Source: Styela clava
Taxonomy: Eukaryota > Chordata > Ascidiacea > Stolidobranchia > Styelidae
DNA: 64,000 nt
Reading direction: 5' to 3'
Assembly: GCF_964204865.1 (NCBI RefSeq)
Contig: NC_135252.1
Span: forward strand, 13,227,383-13,291,382
The position numbers and the translations under genes are program-made. Shown piece by piece: positions 21,866 to 33,700 of the stretch (the first letter of the stretch is position 1; the number at the start of each line of letters is the position of its first letter). The notes under the pieces were generated by a model, which worked only from the letters and a program-made list of their open reading frames with translations, was not told the origin of the DNA and did no database searches.

Positions 21866-23578
21866 ATGATGACTATATATAAGTCATTGTTTATCTGTCG
21901 AGGAAGCCTTTCCAGTTCTTTGTTTGGAAAACAACTTGCTTCAAACTCTTATTCAATTAGTCAAAATGGTTTGAGAATCCAATACTCGTCAGAATCTATT
22001 TCAGAATCCCTTCCAAAAATAAAGTCTTTTGATAGTAGCATGATGAAGCACATGTACAGTTTCAATTTGAAAAATATTGACAAATTGAGGGGCAAATATA
22101 ACAGTCTTGTGGCTACTGCTTATCAAGGAGGTGGTGAAAAGGCAATAAAGCGGCACGTAGAAAGAAATAAAAAAATTCTTGTTCGTGAAAGACTGAAGAA
22201 AATTTTGGATACAAATTCACCTGTACTAGAAATTGGTACACTGGCTGGATATGATATGGAATATGGAAATATTGCTTGCGCTGGAGTAGTAACTGTTATT
22301 GGTAAAATTCACAACACATGGTGCATGGTTGTTGCTAATGATGCAACTGTAAAAGGTGGTTCAATTTATCCTATAACTCTCAAAAAGCAGTTGAGATGCC
22401 ATCAAATTGCTGAAGAAAATCATTTGGCTTCTATTTATCTTGTGGACAGTGGAGGTGCATTTCTACCATTACAATCTGAAATTTTTAATCCTGGTGGTAG
22501 AATATTTCACAATCAAGCTGTTATGTCCTCACAAGGCATACCTCAGATCGCATTTGTGTGTGGGTCGTGTACTGCTGGGGCCGCCTATATTCCAACAATG
22601 GCTCAAGAAGCTGTGATAGCTGATCAAATTGGTACTATATTTCTTGGCGGTCCACCGTTGGTACAAGCAGCTACTGGTGAAAAAGTGACACCAAACGAAT
22701 TGGGGGGTGCAGATTTACATTCTCGATTGAGTGGTTGCACTGACCACTTTGTCAAAACCGAAATTGAAGGTTTGAAAAGGGTTCGGGATATCGTAGCAAC
22801 AAGTAATTTGACAAAAGTGAAGGGAGAGAATTTCTATTATGAAAAAGATAAAACCGAAATATGTAAACTTGCTGCTGGTAATAAAGAATATAGTGTTGAT
22901 GCTCATGAGATCATTAAGTGTTTGGCAGATAACGATGGATTTCACGAATACAAAGAACAATATGGTACTTCACTTGTCACTGGTTTTATGTTCGTCAGTG
23001 GTATCTTAGTTGGAGTTATCGCGAATAATGGCTACATAACAGACAAAGCTGCTAAAAAGGGCTCCAATTTTGTGCAATTGTGTGGAGCTCGACAAATTCC
23101 TGTTTTATTTCTTCAAAATTTGTGTGATGACGAAACATTGTCTGTGAATGATACCAGCAATTCTGTTATCAAATCAAGGGCCTCCTTCATGCAAAGTATT
23201 GCCACTTGTCCTTGTCCAAAAATAGTGATCAGTGTTGGAGGATTGGTAGGCTCACCTCACATGCATCCGATGTGTTCTTTATCTATGGGTGCAAGATTCC
23301 ATTTTGTGTGGCCAAATGTTAGATTGGGTGCTGAATTTTTGTGGAACAGTAACTCTGACATTTCGTACTCAGAGTATGAAACATTGAAGCATAAATCTAC
23401 AGCATTCTATGGTGCGTCTCAGTGTTGGTACGATGGCATTGTTTTGCCAGAAGACACAAAAGAAGTTATATTCTTCTGTCTTAGTATATTTGAACAGGAA
23501 AGAGCAACACGCCTACAGCAGGCAAATAATCAAGCTATTTCGGATCCCAATAATATGCATACTGTTATCAGATTGTGA
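21866..23578 (+). CDS. Intronless MCC-beta-like carboxyltransferase relative, probable pseudoenzyme
   Basis: A single 570-residue frame, close to the length of MCCC2 (563 aa in human). Residues 1-50 look like a mitochondrial leader (basic, Ser-rich). The first carboxyltransferase half is well kept: QGGGEKA (87-93), VRERL (106-110), ANDATVKGG (157-165), DSGGAFLP (194-201), GSCTAGAAYIP (233-243), FLGGPPLVQAATGE (259-272) and GGADLHSRLSG (280-290). The second half keeps VTGF (371-374), AKKG (396-399), PVLFLQN (412-418) and WPN (482-484). The usual biotin-side loop TGFMVG is replaced after LFLQN by LCDDETLS. The glycine-rich YGAGNYGMCG loop that makes the second oxyanion hole is replaced by VGSPHMHPMC. 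GGEQAA is absent. MCC uses biotin carboxylate to carboxylate 3-methylcrotonyl-CoA in leucine breakdown. Lack of introns suggests a retrocopy, and intact coding over 1.7 kb suggests selection. Confidence 0.82.
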   Translation: MMTIYKSLFICRGSLSSSLFGKQLASNSYSISQNGLRIQYSSESISESLPKIKSFDSSMMKHMYSFNLKNIDKLRGKYNSLVATAYQGGGEKAIKRHVERNKKILVRERLKKILDTNSPVLEIGTLAGYDMEYGNIACAGVVTVIGKIHNTWCMVVANDATVKGGSIYPITLKKQLRCHQIAEENHLASIYLVDSGGAFLPLQSEIFNPGGRIFHNQAVMSSQGIPQIAFVCGSCTAGAAYIPTMAQEAVIADQIGTIFLGGPPLVQAATGEKVTPNELGGADLHSRLSGCTDHFVKTEIEGLKRVRDIVATSNLTKVKGENFYYEKDKTEICKLAAGNKEYSVDAHEIIKCLADNDGFHEYKEQYGTSLVTGFMFVSGILVGVIANNGYITDKAAKKGSNFVQLCGARQIPVLFLQNLCDDETLSVNDTSNSVIKSRASFMQSIATCPCPKIVISVGGLVGSPHMHPMCSLSMGARFHFVWPNVRLGAEFLWNSNSDISYSEYETLKHKSTAFYGASQCWYDGIVLPEDTKEVIFFCLSIFEQERATRLQQANNQAISDPNNMHTVIRL

Positions 23579-23939
23579 TTTATCAAATGAAACCGCAAAT
23601 TAATTTAGCATTTAGTAGTTTTTAATTTGAACGAACATGATTGCTACAATTTGTCGGTGGTTAGTGTGAAAATTGTATACTTTGTTATATCAAAATCAGT
23701 GCAATACCGGTGGCGGTAATATATATTTAACTTGTCTTGGTAAAAATCTTTAGCATCTATCTAGAGCCAATCCTCAAATACATTTTTTGTTCACTTCGTG
23801 CCTAATTCACCATTTATAATCAAAGTCTATGCAGCATATTATGTCTAAAATTATTGTGTATAAAAAATTATTCTAGATATACATTTATCTATTGTTCCTG
23901 ATTAAAGTAAGGAGTATTGAAATAAGTATTGAATATTGA

Positions 23940-23945
23940 AATAAA
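23940..23945 (+). terminator. Candidate polyadenylation signal AATAAA
   Basis: AATAAA about 360 bases after the stop of the MCC-beta-like frame, the first clear canonical signal downstream. Use not shown. Confidence 0.35.
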
Positions 23946-24002
23946 CTTTAAAATTAAGATTACTGCGCTTTAACCGCTGTTATCTCAATATGGGGGCCAT
24001 GT

Positions 24003-24165
24003 TCACAACACGATGATCATGTAAGTACTTCTAGTTGGTGTGGCGCAACCATTTTTGCATATGTTATTTCTAGGAATACGAATACGCCAGTGGTTAGGAA
24101 TAACATATGCAAAAGGGGTTGTGACGCGCCAAATAGAAAACTTACGGCGTTTTTAGTGAACATGC
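24003..24165. repeat. Palindromic element with TGCATATGTTATTTCTA / GGAATAACATATGCA arms
   Basis: Left arm: TACTTCTAGTTGG, then GCGCAACCATTTTTGCATAT. Right arm: AGGAATAACATATGCAAAAG, then GTTGTGACGCGCC. The arms are imperfect inverted copies around a short centre. The arms contain the motif AACATATGCAAAA seen also at 20375-20395, so it belongs to the 19.8-20.7 kb palindromic family. Confidence 0.65.
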
Positions 24166-24708
24166 GCCCAATATGAATACAACATTAATTACCGGTAACT
24201 TATTAATAATTAATGTGTTTATATTATAATTCAAATAAAACAGTTCAATATTCAATATTATTGTTGTATTATGATTTATTGAGATAGAGGCCACAACTAT
24301 TTGCAGAGAATCATGCCAAAGTATACCAAATAATTATGTTTATTATGTAAATATGTACCTCTTCGATAGTGGCTGATTGGTAGTCCTTGTTTCATATTTG
24401 TCATGATTTAAAATTTGGTTGGATCATGTTCAGTTACTGAGTATTGGTAAAAGATTTACTCTTCATTTAATCTGGTAATAATGTTGTAATGTATATCATG
24501 AAAAATTATTGAAATAGTTTTTTTGTAATTCCTATGAGTTTTTTGTTATTTTCACAGTTTTTATGTAGTGTTATTTCTTGTATGGTAGGTTTTATGACTG
24601 ATGGCTTTCGTGTTGTGCTATTTTTGATCATTCTGTGAATTGATAATGAAAGAAATTGATGAATTTGAATTTGCTGGGTGAATACCACAACAAATCCAAG
24701 ATACTCCA

Positions 24709-27700
24709 ATGGGGTAGGTGGAATTTGTGTAATGTAAGAATTTTATCATGGCATGAATGTCAGAATGAGAAAATTAATGACTGTCAAATAGTTATGCAGT
24801 GATATTCAAATAAAAAGTTCATTCATTTTCAAGAATTTGTTTATTCAAAATTTGTCCGTGAGATTGCAATTTATTAATGATTTTACAATTAATTAGGTGG
24901 ATATTATAATACATTTTTTAAGTTTGAAAAAAATTCCCAATTTGTCAACTCAACTGTCAAATGGTTATGCAGTGATATTCATATTAAAAGTAGGCCTTTT
25001 CATTTTCCAGACTTGGATGATCGAAATTTGATTTTACAATAAATTTGGTGCATATTATAGTGCATCAAAATTCAAAAGTTAAAAAAAAAATCCACATTTG
25101 AAGCAGTCATGTTCAATAAATGTCCACACGGTTTTCCTTTCATCATATCTAACTTTGTGTTCAGGGAAGTACCAATCTATACCACAAAGGCTCACGTCTT
25201 CATGATTGACCCAGTGACGAAGAAGTCCTGGGTTCCAGCAAGCAAGAATGCGATTCCAGTCAACTTCTTCTTCGATTCAGCTCGCAATACATACAGAATT
25301 ATTGGAGTTGAAGGACCCAAGGTGGGTTGTTTTCATACAATCTACATTCCATATCCAGTAAATATAAATACTGTAGGCCTACATGGAAAACAATTGAATG
25401 AGCCATCTATACCCATTCCATCTCCTTATTGACTGATTTTAAACTTGCTTATTCCATCAACATTGACACAAATACTATTGATACCCTAAACTAAATAGTT
25501 TTCATTAAACTCCTGTTAATTCAGGATGTATTTTCGAGGCCACTAACTATTCATCAGTGATCAGGGATAATAGATTCGTAATTACCGTATATATGATCGC
25601 AAATAGGCCGAGTTTAAAACTCAAAAAAAAAAGGTGCCAAACTAAGGGACCGAATAACTTTACGATATTTTATTCGTTAAGGGGCGGTGATAAGGACTCT
25701 TATCGAAATTAACCGCGTTGTGGACGATCAAAGGAAATTGTTTTATGCTGACTCAGGGACTTTCTTAAACTCCCGACAACAATCCCTTCCATTAATACAA
25801 ATCATGACGCATGAAAAGCAATATGGACTTTATTAACATGAATTTACAAGTGAGAGTTACGAATAAGAATCTACGGCCGTCGCTAACAAACAGAAATGAT
25901 AAACTTGAGAAATATTTGTGTTACAGCAATTTTGTTTTCTTTCTGCGCCTTTCAAAAGGCGTCTGGCGTGTTAAGATTCGTAGCGATCTATAAGAATGTG
26001 TTAATACAGCGTTATTTCTTTCCTTGAAACAGACAAGGAACGAAATTAATCGCCGTTGTGGCGATCAAAGGAAATTGTTTTATGCTGATTCAGGAACTCT
26101 ATTTTAAACTCCCGACACAATCACGACGCACCGAAAAGCAATAAAGACTTTGTTTAACATAAATTACGGGTAATAATCCACCTACGGCCCTCCCTAACAC
26201 GCAGAAATGATAAACGTGAGAAATATTTGCGTTACAGTAATTTTGTTCTCTTTCTACGTTTTTCTTGAGGTGTTCGGCGTGTCACGATTCGTAGGACCGG
26301 CTTATGTGCGATTTTATAAAAAATCGCTGTTTTAAGGCCGTTTTTAGGGAGTCGGCCTATTCTCGATATAGGCGTAATTTCGAGTAAATACGGTAATTAT
26401 TTTATTCAATATTTAGAAAAATGTTTTTATTCAATAAATTATAATTTTGAGCAATTGAAATCTTCAATTTCTGAAAGCTATGAATAAATAGACAAATCAA
26501 ATCACTGTTTATATCAACTATCCTCTATTAAAAAATTCAAACACATTGATAAATGGACGCATGATGACATTCAATAACCACATTCAAAAATATTTCTTTA
26601 GAATGTGTTCAGAATAGTGAAAGAATTTTGGTCATCCATGCTAGTGTTAATTACATCCCTCCGTTTCGTGATAACACAAACTTGAGAAAAGATTCAAATT
26701 GCTTTAAAATATTTGGACTGAACAGTTGGGTTAAGTGCTTGTATTTATTTTGAGATAATAAATTATTAGAATGTCAGAAGTCTGTGGTAAAGCAAACAAA
26801 CCATTTTTCATTTTATGTATTTAACATTGTGTTGATTTTTTAAAGAGAAGTATGCACCTTGTCTTGAATTCACAATCGACTTTAATTCCGCTGTAAACAG
26901 GTTCACACGACTATCTGAAGATGTATTGAATAATTAATGAATAATACTATGCTGATTCCGCCACATGCCCGACTCATCCATTAGATATCATCATGTTATA
27001 CCTTAGTCTTGTCACCGTCCTTATATTATTAAAAGATTAAGCCACTTCAACAAAATATATAGCATATTGCACAAGACAAGAAATGTTGAAGCTTAATAAA
27101 GATAATCTTCATACATCTGTTTTTATGTTATTTGATCCATATACTTGGGACAATAAGTGCTGATTAGGAACATCAACTTATCCGTTCCGCAAGATGATCT
27201 GACTGTGGAAATAAACAAAATCAACTTCACAATTTTAAGTTTGTCCTTAATTTTGTTTCGCCTATTTTAATTCGTACTCTTTAATTGGCTATTTTTGTAC
27301 AAAAAAACTATTTTCGATTGGATGAACATGCACGCCAAAGAATTTCATTTGGAAAAAAAAATGCATATGATGCCTTTCTGTAAAGTACTGTTCCGTTACT
27401 GTAATATTCTTATTGAATGAAATATTTTAATTTAAATTTAAATGGTGTATGCCAAAACTTTGCCAGTTTTAGGAATATCTCATTGAAAAATGGTATTTTT
27501 AAACTTTAAACACCAATTTATTATAAAATGTGATGAAATGAGATTTTTTTAAACTTAGCATATGCATATCTGGGGAATTAAATTTTTAAAGAAGAGTTGT
27601 TAGAATTCAGATGCTTTCCTTTATGTACAAGTTGATTGAGATTCACAATGTACTGCACATTCCATTGGCATGTAAATCAGATTTTTAGAACATCTTCATC

Positions 27701-30700
27701 CATACATATAATTTCAGTTCTATTCAACTTTGTGCATAATCGTCATTTTTTGTGGCTGGGAACTGGGTTTGCTACTGGTGTGTAAACTTTATAGAAATAT
27801 TTCACTCTTGTAAGCTTTTTCTCTAATTATTACCGGTACATAATAGCCATCTCCAGAGAAGTAATACCCACCGAAGCCAGTGCTAGAACGTACATTCTTC
27901 AAAAATTATTTGCATAATGCAAAATAACCCTTTTTAACACATACGTGACTGACTGCACGATCGATTGGCATGTGACTTAGGAATTAATATATATGCCTTC
28001 TTAACCCTTCAACCCCGGTATAAGAATTTATCAATACATCAATCATACAGATAAATCATGAATGCCAAATTCTCTTCAAAATGTTTCAACAAACCTTAGT
28101 TCCTCTAATTGTAAAAAATTAAAAACAGTAATGAGTAATTCCAATTTTCATATCAACTAATGAACTAGATGTTTCATTTATCTTGTAAATCTTTCATGTG
28201 CTGCTTAATGTATTCTGTATGCGTTGTTATAGGACTACAAGTGTTTGAAAAAACTTGTCTGAATATTAAGTGATGTAACCCAAAAAAATAGCATGAATTT
28301 TGCACATTTTTCATTTGTGGAATTTTATGGAGATTTTCCGTTTATGACTTATTAATGTATATACATTCTCAAACATGTTTTGGCATTTATAATATGGTCT
28401 TGTTGAAACTAGCTCTACATTCTTTAGTAGCTTCAGACATCTTATAAATAGTTTCTTTGCGTCTGTGGAAGTACACTCGTGCGTAAGTAATAAAAATAAC
28501 CTTACAAGAAAAAGCATTATCATTTAATAATATTATAACGATTAATCGATCTGTTTCTCCTCAAATGTTTCACTCAAAGAGCACAAAACGCATGTTGCTA
28601 ATCTGTTTTTATCATGGTGCTGACATTGTTAATTGATCATGCAATTTAATTGAATTTGACTTGTTTATAACATATCCCAAAAAAGTTAATTTATACGTAT
28701 TGCAATTACCGGTAGTATGGAGTAACACTGAATATGGTCAAAATTAGTAATAGTTTATATTTAAAACTCCAAAACTAGGTTCTTGAACTTTACAAAATCA
28801 AGATATATTTTGTATGTTTACATGTTTTGGTTCTTGTTATATTTGTGTGTCAGTGAGAGAATCTTTCACATTTTAAACATTACTTTGACTTTTGTCTCTT
28901 TTCTGGATTTCTCTCGTGTTTTTTGTTTGTTTATTGTAAGTTGCAATGTCTTTATAGGAAATCGAACTTACAATTTTAAGTAGAGGTAGTTGAAATCATG
29001 TGGAACAACATTGATGTATACACATTATACATATAGGCTATGCATCTCAATATAGTTCATAGATGAAGTTAAGTACTCGGGTGAAGTCAACATAGATTTT
29101 TAAACATACATTCGACAAAAATCTTAAATCATATTATATTCTTTTTCAGGCCATCATTAACAGTACTGTGTTGCAAAACATGGCTTTCACCAAAACATCA
29201 ACAAAATTTGGCCAATGGGCTGATGTCCGTGCAAACACTGTATATGGTCTAGGATTCTCATCTGATACACTACTGAATAAATTCGCTGAACAATTTGAAG
29301 ATATAAGGTTTGTCATTTAAACATTGAACCTTCAACTCATTTTAATTGTGTTCAAATTCAATTATCTGAATCGTTAAACAGAATTGCAACGAGCTTCATC
29401 TATCACATTGGTGTTTTCGAGAATGGTCAACGGCCATCAATATAAAGTAATAATGAAAATTTTGTATGTATGAAGAGACAGTATGAAGCTTTCATTTTAA
29501 AATTTTAAAAAATAAATATATTGTAATACGGCACAAATCTACTTTTTTATTGAGTCTCATCAAAAATTTTACATTTTTAAATTTTATTATACAAATGAAA
29601 AAAATTCTTTCGCAACGCCAACATGTTTGAATATAAAATTCTTTTCTTTGACACTCAAAACTGTCATGGCAACATCTTCTTTGTCTTGAAATTTTCCTAT
29701 TTGCATCTACCACAACAATAGTCAGCCATGACAAATTCTATTCATGATTAATTAGTCACCCCTGGAGTTTGTACAGCTAATGGACAATGAATGAAACTAA
29801 TTAAACAGTTGATTTACTGCCCTTGGAATTTTAATAATATAATCCATTGGGTTGCGTTAATAAGTGCAACCAGCCATGACTAGCGATAGACTTTATAAAA
29901 AGGAAAGGCTGGCTTAAAGCAAGCTATGTAACTTGAGATGTTTATATTTTATATTGTTTGCAATTGATTTCATTAATAGTTATAATTGATCGAAGTAAAC
30001 ATAATGGGTATCGTATTATCGTGTGAATATTATCATGTTTGATACATATATGATTGTTGGTTGGTAAGCCACAGAAATTTCAGACATTGATTTCCATCGT
30101 TATGACTCTTTAAGCATAAAAATATATCATTTTAAATTCTCTCTTCAATCCAATCTTATGTTTTCAATTTGAACTAGTTTATTGGCATTCCAAATGACAT
30201 CTTGACTATGAATAACTTGAGCCAGATTTTCACAATTTAGTACATTATATGCAACTACTTGGAATAATTTAAAAATATTTTCATATAAAAAATCATTCAA
30301 CATATGACAGTCACACAAAAAATAAACTTGATTTCTACCTATAACACCATAATACTAAAGAGATATTAATCAAAAATGTTTATTCAGTTTTTCTACCCCT
30401 CAGTGTAATACATCTGCTATCGTGAACAGTGATTTTCATTCTGTTATTCTTACATTTATTACAGGGAGCGAGCAGCAAAGCTGGAGTTGAATGATTCTTC
30501 ACCTCAAACTAATGGTCAAGTCACTCCACGAGTAGTTGAAGAACCTCGTGCTGTTAATAATACAACCAAAGAAAAGGTTTCAAAATAGTCTATTTGTAAT
30601 TTTTTTCAATTTAATAATATACAAATCATTATTATATAATTTAAAAGCTGGATTGCTTTATAAATAGCAGTATAGTAGCAGCAAATCATATAGACGTTCC

Positions 30701-33700
30701 AAACTTTTGTTTCCTGAAAATCAGTGTCTCATACGCAATATGTTATGAAGTGTATGGACTACAACACAAGCTAGTCATTAAGTACAAATTTGTTTCTTCG
30801 AGATTTCATGGTAAATATAAAGTATGGTATGTTTTGATCTAAAAAATGCAAAATGACATATCATAGTTTTGTGTCATATGTAAACCATGTAATTTATGTC
30901 ATATGTAATTTATAATCATTGATCAACATAGATTATTATAGTTATCTATTGGGCTTTATATATGCAGGAAATGATGAACAAAATTGAGAAGTGCTATTCT
31001 CAAAGTCATGTGAAAAATACTCCCTATTTTTTTTTTGGAGTTTTTAATAATATTATAAGGTTTACATAAACAGCGAGCGAACCCAATTCGAGTACTTGAA
31101 AAAAACGAGATTACAAAAGAATTTTTGGTTATGAATATCCTAAAATGTCCAGATATCTCCTTTAAAGAATTGAACGGTTTTTCTCCAAGTATGGATGCTT
31201 CATACTTGGTAGATACCTATATGGGATTATGTGAGAGTTCAAAATTTTTCGCAAGTTTTTTTGTTCTAATTTTATTTTATCTCTGAACCTTGTACTCTCA
31301 CATGCAATATGAATGAAAACCTGTTAACGCACAATACTCGTACAATGTTGATGGTCCGTCGCATCACATTTTTAAAAAGCGAATGGATAGGATAAATTAT
31401 TTATATCATTAACTGTCTTTGCAATCCATTTCCTTACAAATACTAAATAATGAACAGAACGAGAACAAACGCTTGAAGACCTTCGGACATCCCTATAATG
31501 AGTGTTTAATAGAAGCTTTGTTTCTGATTTGCATTTAACTGCCATGTTTAGCGGGATACGTCAATACTATCGATCAATATTAATGCTTATGCTGCTATGC
31601 ATTCTACATGAATAGCTTCTCCTTGCTTTATGATGTGTTATTTTGGAGTATGCCTTACAATAATTCTGATTTTGTATTGTTGGTAGCTGATCGTAATATC
31701 GTAATTATTAGTGATACGATTTAACTGCGAAATAGTACGCAAATTTTACTGTAATTTTCCGTTGCCTAATTTGGTCATGCATTAAATTGAATTTTTTAAC
31801 AAGGTCTGGTAATATCCCTCTACTTGTATTGATATATATCCCCTGAAGAGAGTGAGTCAGTGAATCAATACTCCATGACGTTTTCTAATTCCCAATTGCA
31901 TGTACTTCAAGGACACTCAGATTTTTTCTTTGAGCTAAAGGTTATTATTCAGTCTTTTGTCTATATTGTGCTCTGTGAAAGAGAAAGTACTAATAAAGAT
32001 TGATAAATTGATTGGTTTAAATATACCAAATCCGGCATGTCAAACTGTCTGACATTTTGAAATGTTGCATTGTAAAGAAATTCAACATTTGTAATAACTG
32101 ATTTTAAGAAATGTGTAAAAGTGATTTGAGACTGCGTTTCCAACTGGGGGCCTTTTTTCACACACAATATCTTTCTCATATAAACGGATGGCTACATTTT
32201 TTTCAAAAAATCACCTAATCACTCAGAAACCATAATTATCAAAATCTGGTCATTGGTCACAAAAATAGTCATTACTGATAACTAAACACTTACTGGAAGA
32301 ATTATGAATAAACGTTATGATAAGTATAGATAAGAAGTATAATAATAGTGTTCAATATTACATGACTGTAGAAACTAAACTATGGCAATTTATTCATGTT
32401 TGATTAGTTTACCACATCGCTATCCAAACTCCCAAGTCCCAGGTGTAAAACGATGGAAACAAAAATGATTTTCAGATACAAAAAATAGAGTTTTATTCAG
32501 ATTTGGTACCTAATATTAAATGGTGTAAATTTACTTTTCTTGTTGTTTTAACTTGTTCAAGATGTAAGTTGAACATATAGGCCTATACTTCATTTTTAAT
32601 CTTTGTTATTATGAAAATCAATATCCTCTCCTCATTAATAGTATAAAACTATTGGTTAGAACAATAATTCAAGTCTATGGTATTTACCAAAACCTTCGGG
32701 AATTTAGTTTTACTTCATTTTGTAAAATTTGTCTGCAGTGAAATTATTCGAGGAATAAAATTTCACATATGACATTTGCTTTAAAATAGATTCACTGAAA
32801 GTAATTGACGAATATATTTCTCGAGTACTATACCATTTTGGATGTGTAGGCCCATATGTTACCCACACTAACATAACTTATACTTATTCATTTTTCACCA
32901 TACAGCATGGGAAATATCAAAAGGATATTCTTTTCATGCATATTTAAGAAATTTAATCTCTCCGTTTTTTAAGGATGTTCTGGTGAAGGAAGCAGAAGAC
33001 GAACTTGTTAGTTCTGCATCAGATGACAGTCGATCAACAAACAATCAGAATAATTCAGAGATTAAACATCTTCGCATGAGTAATGATAAATTAAAAATGG
33101 CGCTAGCTCAAAGGTTTGTTTTCAAATTTCTTAAGGATACAGTCAAGCATAAAAAAAATATTTTAGTAATTTCCTTAAAATATCATGTAATAAAAATTTT
33201 CTTTATGGTAAATTTGAACTTGGATTAGATGAAGTAAAATTTAAATAACTCACTGTTTAGACTATATTCTAATTTGGGTCATGTGCAATGAGTTTAAAAT
33301 TGAAAAAGCAAAAAAATGAAGATGAACAATGATTCGATTGGTTTTAAGTTTTCAAAAACAAATGAAGGATTTTTTGATTTATACTGTGAGACATACTGTG
33401 AATTGCTCAAAATGATAATTTTGTTAAATGGAATTATTATAAGTTTTCAACAATTTAAAATATCAAATATAATTTTAATTTTAACATTTTCCGATTATTC
33501 TGCTCTTTTTGGTTTTCTTCAATGTATCCTGCTTTATTTTACTCAGGGATTTTTTTAATTTGAAAACTCTCTATTAAAACCAGTTGCATGGTACAATCTC
33601 ATAGTATTATACTCAAAATATGGGTTTATCTGTAGTATGTGTACCAGGTTAGGGTTAGGCCATAATTTTATATATAAGTGAATATCCCCCCTGCCCATAG

